Positions 19,723 to 27,911 of a DNA stretch of 64,000 nucleotides are shown piece after piece. Position numbers and translations under genes: made by a program. Within the stretch, counting starts at the first letter, position 1. Each line of letters begins with the position of its first letter. The stretch is taken from NCBI RefSeq assembly GCF_029625315.1, contig NZ_CP121110.1, positions 4,756,501-4,820,500 of the forward strand, given 5' to 3'. A model generated the notes under the pieces. It was not told the origin of the DNA. It made no database searches and saw only the letters and a list, made by a program, of their open reading frames with translations. This DNA comes from Flavobacterium ginsengisoli. GTDB taxonomy: Bacteria > Bacteroidota > Bacteroidia > Flavobacteriales > Flavobacteriaceae.

Positions 19723-20796
19723 ATGAAAAATATAAAAGATAGAATGTTATTGAAGTTGTATTTTTTGGCTTCAGTTTCAATTTTGCTGTTCGCTTCTTGT
19801 TCAAATGATGATTCTGGAGGTTCATCAGGAAAACTTGCAGTAACAGGAATTAGCAAATCTGTTATTGATGATCCTTTGGTTGAAGGAGACAGACAGGTAG
19901 ATGTTCCTACAGATATTATTAATGCAGGAAATTATTATATCATTAGAGGATCTGGTTTTGCTACATTAAAATCAATTTCATTCAACGGGTTAGAATCTTA
20001 TTTTAATCCGACTTTCGTAACAGATAACGCAATCGTTGTGTTGGTAGACCAAAAAACGCCATACTATAACGAAATGGATGAAATGAAAATAGTTACCAAT
20101 CTTGGTACTTTAAACTATAAAATAGCAATTCGACCTCCAAGTCCTACCATTAAAGGATTTCCAATTAACCCTAATGCAGGAGACATAATTACAATTACGG
20201 GAGAATACTTTTTGCGTCCTTCTGTAAATTTTGGAGCTACAAAAGTTGAGCCTATTGAATCGACATTGACTGAAATAAAAGTAAAAGTTCCAGATGACTT
20301 CAAATATAAATATCTATCTGTAACAAATGTTTCAGGAACAACTGTTGCTAGCCAAGCATTAGGAAGTGAAATTTATGATGATGCTCCAACCAATATTTGG
20401 GGTTGGGACGAGAAATGGGATGGAACCAATTCTTTTGATTTGGCTTATTCTAAAGATGCTAGTCAAGGTACTAAATGTATTGAATGGAAATCTGGTGAGT
20501 GGGATGGTTATCTTATTGCACTTGCTTCTTGGAATTTTACAGATACCGATAAATTTAAAGCGGTTAGATTCTCTGTTAAAGGTGCAAAAGCTGGAAAAGT
20601 AAAGTTTTTTATTAATGGAGATGCTGATAATAATTTCAAAGTAGTAGAATTTAAATCGGATTCATGGACATATATAGAAATTCCTTTTAGCGATGTAGGT
20701 AATCCAGCTGTATTAAGCAAAATTGGATGGCAAGAATTTGGTGGCTTTGGCGGAAACACAATCTTACTTGATGATATTGGATTGGTATTAAAATAA
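19723..20796 (+). CDS. Surface glycan-binding lipoprotein with TIG domain(s), SusE/SGBP position
   Basis: A 357-residue lipoprotein (ILLFASCSNDDSGG, Cys26). An N-terminal region of about 100 residues with an IPT/TIG-like fold (NAGNYYIIRGSGFATLKSIS) is followed by a second TIG domain (NPNAGDIITITGEYF). The C-terminal beta-sandwich of ~140 residues is rich in aromatics (NIWGWDEKWDG, IEWKSGEWDGY) and ends with ILLDDIGLVLK. The last part resembles carbohydrate-binding jelly-roll modules, in which Trp residues stack on sugars. Position after susD and the SCSNDD acidic export signal fit a cell-surface mannan-binding protein. The next gene has the same C-terminal layout, so they are diverged paralogues. 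Binding function is inferred. Confidence 0.8.
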   Translation: MKNIKDRMLLKLYFLASVSILLFASCSNDDSGGSSGKLAVTGISKSVIDDPLVEGDRQVDVPTDIINAGNYYIIRGSGFATLKSISFNGLESYFNPTFVTDNAIVVLVDQKTPYYNEMDEMKIVTNLGTLNYKIAIRPPSPTIKGFPINPNAGDIITITGEYFLRPSVNFGATKVEPIESTLTEIKVKVPDDFKYKYLSVTNVSGTTVASQALGSEIYDDAPTNIWGWDEKWDGTNSFDLAYSKDASQGTKCIEWKSGEWDGYLIALASWNFTDTDKFKAVRFSVKGAKAGKVKFFINGDADNNFKVVEFKSDSWTYIEIPFSDVGNPAVLSKIGWQEFGGFGGNTILLDDIGLVLK

Positions 20797-20821
20797 TTGT
20801 GACGAATTCGAAAAATAAATT

Positions 20822-20836
20822 CCGATTGTTAATCGG
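20822..20836 (+). other. Small hairpin between the two surface-binding protein genes
   Basis: ccgatt-gtt-aatcgg lies in the 84-base spacer. It has no clear T run, so it is probably not a full terminator. It could set mRNA stability within the operon. Confidence 0.35.
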
Positions 20837-20880
20837 GTTTACTTATTAAAATTCATAATTAAAAAACTAAAAGAGAATTT

Positions 20881-22141
20881 ATGAAAAATATATATAATAA
20901 ATTAAAACATATTGCTGTATGTGTCTTTTTGCTTGTAGCAGACTTCTTCTTGTGATAATGATATTCAAGATATAGGTGGGGCGCAACAAAATTACAATAC
21001 AGCATACGGATTAGTCTTGGCAAATAGCAATTTAAGTACGTTTGCAAAAGCAATCCAACTTGCTGGTTTAGAATCGTCATTAAATACACCTGATGATTTT
21101 ACTTATTTTGTCCCTAACAATACAGCTCTAGATGCTTATTTAGTAGCTAATGGTTATGTAAATGATTTGGGATATCCAGATATCAATTTAGTTCCAGTAG
21201 ACGATCTAAAGCAACTTGTTTTAAGTCATGTTGTTAAAGGGGTTAAAAAAAGAGTGGCTAAACTTGAAGGTGTTGAAGCTGATTATTTAACAACCGGTGA
21301 TTATGCAACAATGGCAAATGCCGTAAATCCTGATTTGTATTTACTAAGCATTAATGTGACTAATAATGTTTTAAAAGTTAATGGATCTGATAAATCGGCT
21401 CCAGGACTTGATTATTATGGTACGAATGGTTTTGTAAATGTTTTGGATAATGTAATTGTCTTAACTCCTCCAGCTCCTGCAATTACAAGTTTGTCACAAG
21501 TTTTAGCTTCTGCTGGAGATGTTATTACTATTACAGGACAGAATTTTGTAAAAGTTAAAACGGTTAAGTTTGGATCTTCTGAAGCTACATTTACTGTAGT
21601 GTCTAAAACAGAAATAAAAGCAACTGTTCCAGCAGATTTTGATTCGTATGCGCTTATTGTTGTAGAGACTGAATTTGGAGTTTCTGCTCCAAGTGGTGTA
21701 GGCCTTAAATATTTATTATACGAAGACTCACTGAAAGGCTGGGGCTGGGGCTGGGGAGGAGACATCACCTGGGAAAGCACAGAAAAAGTTAGCAGAGGAA
21801 CATATGCAATTAAGAAAGTTGCAGAAGCTTGGAGCGGACTTTTCATGCACTCAGATCTTCTTCTTAACGCTGCAGATTATCAATTTGTTAAAATGTCTAT
21901 TTTCCCAACTGAAAGTACCAAAATTATGGTTACCATAAATAGTGATACGGGTGATTCTGCTAAAGGTACGACTGTAACGTTAATTCCTGGACAATGGAAT
22001 AATATTTCAATTCCTATTTCAGCTTTACACCCTGAACTTTTGACTGATGGAAATTTTGATAGTGTGTTTATTCAAGAGTTTTCAGGAGGAACAATTACTC
22101 CATCTAGTGCTTTTTACATAGACGACATCGGGTTTTTATAA
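20881..22141 (+). CDS. FAS1-TIG-beta-sandwich surface lipoprotein (one-base indel)
   Basis: A lipoprotein of about 419 residues after correction (VCVFLLVAASSCDNDIQD). It has a fasciclin (FAS1) domain at about 35-180 (NLSTFAKAIQLAGLESSLN, FTYFVPNNTALDAYL, TNGFVNVLDNVIVL), a TIG domain at ~185-270 (LASAGDVITITGQNFVKVK), and a C-terminal aromatic-rich beta-sandwich (LKGWGWGWGGDITWES) ending FYIDDIGFL. FAS1 domains mediate adhesion or polysaccharide contact. The TIG plus sandwich matches the preceding gene. The frame breaks at GCAGAC (20938-20943); reading it as GCAGC restores VAASSCDND and exactly 1260 bases. I infer a surface glycan-binding protein for mannan; direct evidence for sugar binding is lacking. 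Confidence 0.8.
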
Positions 22142-22171
22142 AAATAATATTTGTTATGAGTTAGTTTGAGG

Positions 22172-22207
22172 TATTCCCTAATTGAGAAATTAGGGAATAT
22201 CTTTTTT
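22172..22207 (+). terminator. Terminator-like hairpin inside the rightward arm
   Basis: tattccctaatt-gaga-aattagggaata followed by CTTTTTT. A strong intrinsic terminator shape lies between the second surface-binding gene and GH27, so the two hydrolase genes downstream may be read only by partial read-through or from their own promoter. Confidence 0.8.
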
Positions 22208-22221
22208 AAAATAGATAAAGA

Positions 22222-23455
22222 ATGAAAAAAATAATTTTAGGGTTTCTTTTAAGTGTTTCGAGTTTTACTTTTAGTCAAGGAAATACGCACACGCAACAAG
22301 GCGGAAAATTTGAAGGTCTTGCAATGACGCCTCCAATGGGCTGGAATTCTTGGAATACTTTTGCAACTAATATAGACGAAAAGTTGGTGAAAGAAACGGC
22401 AGACATTATGGTCTCTTCTGGTTTAGCAGACCGCAGGTTATAAATATATTGTTTTAGATGATGGCTGGATGACGCACGAACGGGATGTAAATGGTGATTT
22501 AGTTCCAGATCCAGAAAAATTTCCAAACGGAATGAAAGCACTTATTGATTATGTGCATAGTAAAGGTTTGAAATTTGGATTGTACAATTGCGCAGGAACG
22601 AAAACCTGTGCTGGTTATCCGGGAACAAGAGGTTATGAATATCAAGATGCTAGATTTTATGCAAAACTTGGAATAGACTTTTTGAAATACGATTGGTGCA
22701 ATACAGAAGGGATTACTGCAAAAGAGGCTTATACAACCATGAGTAATGCGCTCAAAACTGCAGGAAAGCCAATTGTTTTTAGTCTTTGCGAATGGGGAGA
22801 TAATCAACCGTGGGAATGGGGAAAACCAGTTGGAAATCTTTGGAGAATTTCTGGAGATATTTATCCTTGTTTTGACTGCGAATTCAAACATCCGGAAAAT
22901 TGGTCATCTTGGGGATTCATGAAAATTGCAGATATGAGAAAAGATATCCGTAAATATTCAGGTCCAGATCATTGGAATGATTTTGATATGATGGAAGTTG
23001 GAAACGAAATGAATAATACAGAAGATAAAACGCATTTTGCAATGTGGTGTATGCTTTCGTCACCTTTATTTACAGGAAACGATTATCGAAAAATGTCTAA
23101 AGAAACTTTGGCAATTTTAACCAATAAAGAATTACTTTCGGTAAATCAAGATAAACTTGGAATTCAGGGATTTAAATGTGCAATTTTAGATGGAGTAGAG
23201 GTTTGGGTAAAACCACTTTCAGACGGGGCTTGGGCAGTGAGTTTTGTAAATAGAACTGAAACCTCAAAAAAAGTTAGTTTTGATTGGAAGAAAAACAATA
23301 TCAAAGATGTCGATTTTGGATACGAAGCTGATTTTAGTAAAACAGTTTTCAAAATAAAAGATCTTTGGAAAAACAAAGAAATAGGAAATACGAAGAAAGC
23401 TTTTGTGACCGAAATAGCTTCTCATGATGTTGTTACCTTAAAATTAATCCCTTAA
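22222..23455 (+). CDS. GH27 alpha-galactosidase (one-base indel)
   Basis: About 410 residues: a Sec signal peptide ([19 protein letters not shown]), the GH27 barrel and a C-terminal beta domain. [12 protein letters not shown] opens the fold. The nucleophile is Asp in DFLKYDWCN and the acid/base Asp in WRISGDIYP. It removes alpha-1,6-galactosyl side groups from galactomannan or its oligosaccharides, probably in the periplasm. The frame breaks at GCAGACC (22426-22432); removing one base gives GLA(A/D)[12 protein letters not shown] and exactly 1233 bases. A terminator-like hairpin precedes it, and GH5_2 follows after 11 bases, so the two hydrolases form a unit. Confidence 0.9.
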
Positions 23456-23466
23456 AGCTATATAAT

Positions 23467-24431
23467 ATGAAATCAAAGGTTTGGTATGTCGCTTTTTTCT
23501 TTTGCTATGTGTAAATGTTTCAAAAGCACAATTCGTTAAAAAACACGGGCAATTAAGTATTCTTGGAACTCAACTTGTAGATAAAGAAAATAATCCAATT
23601 GTGCTCCGTGGTTTAAGTTTTGGATGGCACAGCATGTGGCCGAGATTTTATAATGAAAAAGCAGTAAGCTGGTTAAAAAAAGATTTTAATTGTAATGTAG
23701 TTCGAGCCGCAATGGGAATCGAATTAGGAGATTACTCCTATGTAAACGATCCTCAGTTTTCTAAAGAAAAAATCGAGGCTGTTGTAAATGGTGCTATAAA
23801 ATCTGATATATACGTAATTATAGATTGGCATAGCCATAATATCAATCTTAAAGAAGCTACAGCATTTTTTGCAGAAATGTCAAAAAAGTACGCCAAGTAT
23901 CCTAATATAATATATGAAGTATTCAACGAGCCAGATTATGAAACTTGGTGGGAAGTAAAGAACTACGCAGAAGAAGTTATTAAAGTTATTCGAGAGAACG
24001 ATCCTAATAATATAATTTTAGTAGGCTGCCCTCATTGGGATCAGGATATTGATTTGCCTGCCGAAGATCCAATAAGAGGATATAACAATATAATGTATAC
24101 AATGCACTTTTATGCCGCTACGCATGGTAAAGAATTAAGAGATAGAACAGATAGAGCTATTAAAAGTGGCTTGCCAGTTTTTATTTCAGAATCGGCAGGA
24201 ATGGAAGCTTCTGGAGATGGACCGTTAAATTATAAAGCTTGGCAAGAATACATTGATTGGATGGAAGCTCGGAAATTAAGCTGGATTACATGGTCGGTAT
24301 CGGATAAGGATGAAACTTGTTCTATTCTAAAAAAAACAGCTAAATCTGATGGAAAATGGAAAGACGAGGATTTAAAAGAATCTGGAATTAAAGTCCGAGA
24401 ATATTTAAGGAAATATAATAAAGAAGAATAA
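23467..24431 (+). CDS. GH5 subfamily 2-like endo-beta-1,4-glucanase (one-base indel)
   Basis: About 321 residues: a signal peptide (MKSKVWYVAFFFLLCVNVSKAQ) and one GH5 domain. VLRGLSFGWHSMWPRFYNE, VVRAAMGIELGDY and YVIIDWHSHN resemble GH5_2 cellulases. The acid/base Glu is in YEVFNEPDYE and the nucleophile Glu in VFISESAGM. It should cut beta-1,4-glucosidic bonds, which in this locus points to glucomannan. The N-terminal frame is broken by loss of one T in the TTTT run near 23504; adding it joins the signal peptide to the enzyme and gives exactly 966 bases. It has no lipobox, so it is likely periplasmic. Mannanase activity cannot be excluded. Confidence 0.85.
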
Positions 24432-24457
24432 GTCAATTTTTAGCTAAAATGCAAGTA

Positions 24458-24487
24458 AGCCTGCTCATATCTGAGCAGGCTTTTTTT
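24458..24487 (+). terminator. Terminator of the rightward mannan operon
   Basis: agcctgctca-tatc-tgagcaggct followed by a run of seven T. A strong intrinsic terminator just after the GH5_2 stop codon. Confidence 0.92.
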
Positions 24488-25039
24488 GTTTATTATTTTC
24501 TCTTTCTCTTAAAAATATAGATGAGAAATGGGGTTGGGTAGTACTAAAATTGGATGTTATTTTTGTAAGAATAATTTCCTCGGCTCTGAAGGGGGGTATG
24601 CTGTTTTGTTTTTGTGAGTTGAAAACTATTTTTATTGTTTTATTTTCTAATACCCCTAAAATTTTAGGGGGTGTATTGTTTTTTGTGTCATTTTAATGTT
24701 TGTTTTTGTAGTTTTTATCTGTTTTATTTTTGTTTTACCCTTTTAAAAATTGAAAATAACTTAAAATGGTGTTATTGAATTTTCAAAAACAAATATCGAT
24801 AAATATCAAATATTGATTATTGATGATTTAATTTTTGTAATCCGTAATTCTTCGCCTAAAACGTCAAAAAAGCAGTTTTGAATTATTCTACTCATACAAA
24901 AGTTAATAAATTCGCTAATGAAAATGATGATGATTTGAAGGGCGCATGCAAGGTTTTAGAAATGACTTATACTAGTAAATAGATATATAAAAAGATTAAC
25001 TAACCAGAATCAATTAATAACTAAAAACCAAATTAAAAC
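24488..25039. other. 552-base gene-free stretch upstream of the porin
   Basis: I see no convincing gene in either direction. The stretch is very T-rich. It contains a perfect palindrome, cccctaaaattttagggg, at 24653-24670 and a G run near 24591. The last ~170 bases are less biased, with a short open frame of about 33 codons (about 24878-24981) that lacks an ATG and a ribosome-binding site. A long leader or regulatory region for the porin is the best guess. Confidence 0.5.
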
Positions 25040-26129
25040 ATGAAAAAAGCATTTCACATTTTAGCCGCGATGTTAACAAGTTCTTTTGCCTTTGCCCAAG
25101 AAGAGGAAGCAGCCGCTCCAGCAACCACATGGGGAGGTTCTGCAGATGCGTACTATAAATATGATTTTTCAAAACAGATGAATGGATTAACGAGCTTCAC
25201 CAACTCACAAAATTCATTCGAGTTAGGAATGGCATCGATTGAAGCAGGTCATACTTTTGGAAAAGCTTCTGTTTTTGTAGACTTAGGTTTCGGAAAAAGA
25301 GCGACGAGAATTTTCATATAATGAAACGCCAGATAAAGATGCAAGCGCAAAATTTATGATTAAACAATTATATTTTACATACAATTTGACTGAAGAGTTT
25401 AAAGTAGTAGCAGGTAGTTTCGGAACTCATATCGGCTATGAAGTATTAGACGCGGTAGATAATAAAAACTACAGTATGTCTTATGCGTTTTCTTACGGAC
25501 CATTTTTTAATACTGGGGTTAAAGCGCAATATACTTCAGGTAAATTCACTGCAATGTTAGGAGTAACAAATCCAACAGATTTTAAATCGGCTATGGATGC
25601 AGGATCTTACCAAAAAACATTCATCGGTCAAGTAGGATATATTGGTGACACAGGAAGTGCTTATTTGAATTTTACAACAGGAAGTACAAATCCAATTCCA
25701 GGAAGTACGATTCCAGTTTCAGATGAAAATAAAACACAATTTGATTTAACAGCATCTAAAACAATTACAGATAGTTTTTCACTTGGGTTGAATGCAACTT
25801 ATGCTAAAACAACAAACGATTTTGATAGTAATTTAGACGGAGACTGGTTTTCTGTGGTAGGATATGCTACTTATTCTTTCAATCCTGCATTGCTTTTGGC
25901 TTATAGAATGGAGTATTTTGATGCTAAAGATGCTGCTCCGAGTTTAGGAACTTTAGCAGGATCAAATGTATTTGCAAACACAGTTTCTTTAAACTACAAA
26001 GTTGGAAAATTGACAATAATTCCTGAGCTAAGATATGATGCAGCTTCTGAAGACATCTTTTTAGATAAAAATGCATTGCCAACAGGGGGTAGTTTCTACG
26101 CCTTAATTGCGACAACATACTCTTTCTAG
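25040..26129 (+). CDS. Outer-membrane beta-barrel porin, BBP2/OmpL-like (one-base indel)
   Basis: About 362 residues: a signal peptide (MKKAFHILAAMLTSSFAFAQ), a short acidic/Ala linker, then amphipathic strands (WGGSADAYYKYDF, VVAGSFGTHIGYEVLD, NTVSLNYKVGKLTIIPELR) ending in the barrel-type C-terminus LIATTYSF. It fits the putative beta-barrel porin-2 family, which forms general or small-solute pores in the outer membrane. The frame breaks at 25303-25312 (GCGACGAGAA). Removing one base gives an RATEFSYNETPD-type continuation and exactly 1089 bases. This indel is not in a GCWGC or homopolymer context. Substrate unknown. Confidence 0.75.
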
Positions 26130-26164
26130 AGATAAAGATTGATATTTTTTTTTTTTTTTGGAGC

Positions 26165-26198
26165 TGTCGAAACATTCTAATGTTTTGGCGACTTTTTT
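26165..26198 (+). terminator. Terminator after the porin
   Basis: gtcgaaaca...tgttttggcgac with a short loop (one mismatch or bulge), followed by six T. Confidence 0.75.
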
Positions 26199-26210
26199 AT
26201 TTGTTTCAAG

Positions 26211-26267
26211 TTTAAGGTTTGAGGTTTGAGGTTTCTAGTTTTGAGGTTTCTAGTTTTGAGGTTTTAA
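26211..26267. repeat. Short imperfect tandem repeat (GAGGTTT units)
   Basis: Units of ttgaggtttctagtt and ttgaggttt repeat about four times. It lies between the two convergent terminators of the porin and the amidase. Resembles slippage-type intergenic repeats. Confidence 0.7.
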
Positions 26268-26312
26268 ATCTCGTGTCTCTGCCTTCTTTCTTAGTATTAC
26301 TCAACATGCCCG

Positions 26313-26352
26313 AAAAAAAAGCGTTCCTAAATTAATAGAAACGCTTTTTTTT
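26313..26352. terminator. Terminator of the amidase gene (usable in both directions)
   Basis: aaagcgttcc...aattaatagaaacgcttt: an aagcgtt/aacgctt stem with A and T runs outside. It serves the leftward amidase gene that ends at 26374. Confidence 0.75.
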
Positions 26353-26373
26353 ATTTTAATTGATTGAGATTCT

Positions 26374-27279
26374 TTATTGAACCTGTTTTTTATATATCGA
26401 ATAAATCGTATCGATTGTTTTTCTATCTAAAACTGAAGTTGCATCAGTTTGAATATAATGTAGTTTAAATGCTTGAATAGCCGCAGTTAAATTTTTGGTG
26501 TTATAGCCTATTATTCTCAGTGCTGGTTCAATTTTAAAATCAAAAGGTGCAGGTTCTAAGACTTCATCTGGCCAAATTCCAAATCCTTTTTCAGCTAATA
26601 TTTTCCAAGGAAATAGAGCGCTCGGATCCTGCTTTCTTCCAGGTGCAATATCAGCATGACCTAAAAAGTTTTGAGTCGGAATGTTATAATCCTTTTTCAA
26701 TTTGGTCAATAAAGCGAGCAAACTATTAATTTGCGCTTCAGTAAAAGGTTTAAAGCCGTTATTATCTAATTCGATACCAATAGAACAAGAGTTTAAATCT
26801 GTTGTTTTTCCCCAAGTCGAATTTCCAGCATGCCATGCTCTTAGATAATCATTAAGCATTTGTACTACTTTTCCGTTTTCAGAAATGATGTAGTGGGCGC
26901 TTACTTGAGTTTTGGTTTTTGTAAAAGTATTAATCGTCTGTTGCAGCGAATCTTGCGCAGTGTGGTGAATAATAACAAAACTTGGTTTTCTTAAATTAAA
27001 ATTTACTGTACCGACCCATTCTGTGTTTATTCCGTTTACCAAATAAGTAGAACCTGTTTTAGATAAAGTGTCTTTCACAATTCCCAGTTGTTGCGCATAA
27101 GAAGTGTCAATTGCTAAAGGCGGAACAGCAGGAATTGATTTTGCTTCTTTGCTTGTAATCTGGTTTTCTAAAGTTTTCAGCTGCTGATCGTAAGCCTTTT
27201 CAGTATTCTTGTACGGATTTGTAGAACAAGAGCTGATTATAATAGCTAAAATCAGATAACAAAAATGTTTTTTTGTCAT
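26374..27279 (-). CDS. N-acetylmuramoyl-L-alanine amidase (AmpD-like), lipoprotein
   Basis: 301 residues with a lipobox (LAIIISSCSTNPYK, Cys about 19) and an Amidase_2 domain at about 95-235. Zinc ligands are seen as His in VIIHHTAQDS and His/Asp in FLGHADIAPGRKQDP; IGIELDNNG is also conserved. The enzyme cuts the amide between muramic acid and the stem peptide of peptidoglycan. The lipid anchor puts it in the envelope, unlike cytosolic AmpD of E. coli, so a role in wall remodelling or muropeptide scavenging is likely. A C-terminal segment of ~70 residues resembles a peptidoglycan-binding helical domain. It has its own terminator and is followed upstream by the small secreted protein gene. 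Confidence 0.88.
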   Translation of the reverse strand: MTKKHFCYLILAIIISSCSTNPYKNTEKAYDQQLKTLENQITSKEAKSIPAVPPLAIDTSYAQQLGIVKDTLSKTGSTYLVNGINTEWVGTVNFNLRKPSFVIIHHTAQDSLQQTINTFTKTKTQVSAHYIISENGKVVQMLNDYLRAWHAGNSTWGKTTDLNSCSIGIELDNNGFKPFTEAQINSLLALLTKLKKDYNIPTQNFLGHADIAPGRKQDPSALFPWKILAEKGFGIWPDEVLEPAPFDFKIEPALRIIGYNTKNLTAAIQAFKLHYIQTDATSVLDRKTIDTIYSIYKKQVQ

Positions 27280-27307
27280 AATTCGTTGTTTTATAAGTTA
27301 ATAACGA

Positions 27308-27868
27308 TTATTCTGAAATTTTCGTATCTGGGGCGTCTTTTACTTGTTCGGCATCTTCTTTAGAATCTTTATCTTTTTTCTTCTTAGATTTAGATTTAGA
27401 TTTTTTCATGTCTTTAAAATTGTCCATGAAAGTTTTGTATTTTTCAATTTGATCAGGATTTAAAAAAGCAGAGATTTTTTTATCAGTGCTTTCTTTTAAA
27501 GCTTTAATCTGCTCAATTTTTTGGTCTTGACTGCTGCTTTCATTTTTCAATAAAATACCTTGCTCTCTTATGCTTTCTGCCAAAACATTTGAAATAGCAA
27601 TTGCTTGCAACTCATCTAGATTTACTTGAGGCTTCATTTGATCCATGATTATCGCCGCAATTTCTTCTGGAGGAGTTTCTTTAGGCTTGCTTGGTGTGCT
27701 TTGTTGTTGTCCAGCCATCATACTTCTATCCATACCCATTCCGCCGCCTCTTCCGTAGCCGCCGCCATAACCATTACCATAACCATTGTTGTATCCGCCA
27801 TATTGGGCAGAAGCAGTAAAGCTTAAAAGGCCAAAAACTAAAATAAATAAGATTTGAAAGCGTTTCAT
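27308..27868 (-). CDS. Secreted Gly/Tyr-rich protein with CpxP/Spy-like helical part
   Basis: 186 residues: a signal peptide (MKRFQILFILVFGLLSFTASAQ), a low-complexity YGGYNNGYGNGYGGGYGRGG segment, and helices containing LNPDQIEKYKTFMDNFKDM. That last part recalls the LTxxQ motif of periplasmic CpxP/Spy stress chaperones. The tail alternates Lys and Ser (KKSKSKSKKKKDKDSK), then turns acidic. The family is not one I can name. A periplasmic folding or metal-stress role is only suggested by the motif. It lies between rimO and the amidase on the same strand, 28 and 43 bases away, so may be co-transcribed. Confidence 0.65.
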   Translation of the reverse strand: MKRFQILFILVFGLLSFTASAQYGGYNNGYGNGYGGGYGRGGGMGMDRSMMAGQQQSTPSKPKETPPEEIAAIIMDQMKPQVNLDELQAIAISNVLAESIREQGILLKNESSSQDQKIEQIKALKESTDKKISAFLNPDQIEKYKTFMDNFKDMKKSKSKSKKKKDKDSKEDAEQVKDAPDTKISE

Positions 27869-27911
27869 AAAAGTATTTTTATCTGTGATTTAACAATTGT
27901 TCAGCGTAAAT

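Noticed and set aside
24878..24981. Small gene before the porin
   Set aside because: About 33 codons, no ATG or ribosome-binding site, and no recognisable features.
25303..25312. Porin indel as a further GCWGC case
   Set aside because: The sequence is GCGACGAG, which is neither GCWGC nor a homopolymer. I left it, and GCAAGAAAAA near 45556, outside the pattern.
26211..26267. CRISPR array
   Set aside because: Units are short, contiguous and without spacers; no cas genes nearby. The same holds for the 63097-63453 repeats.
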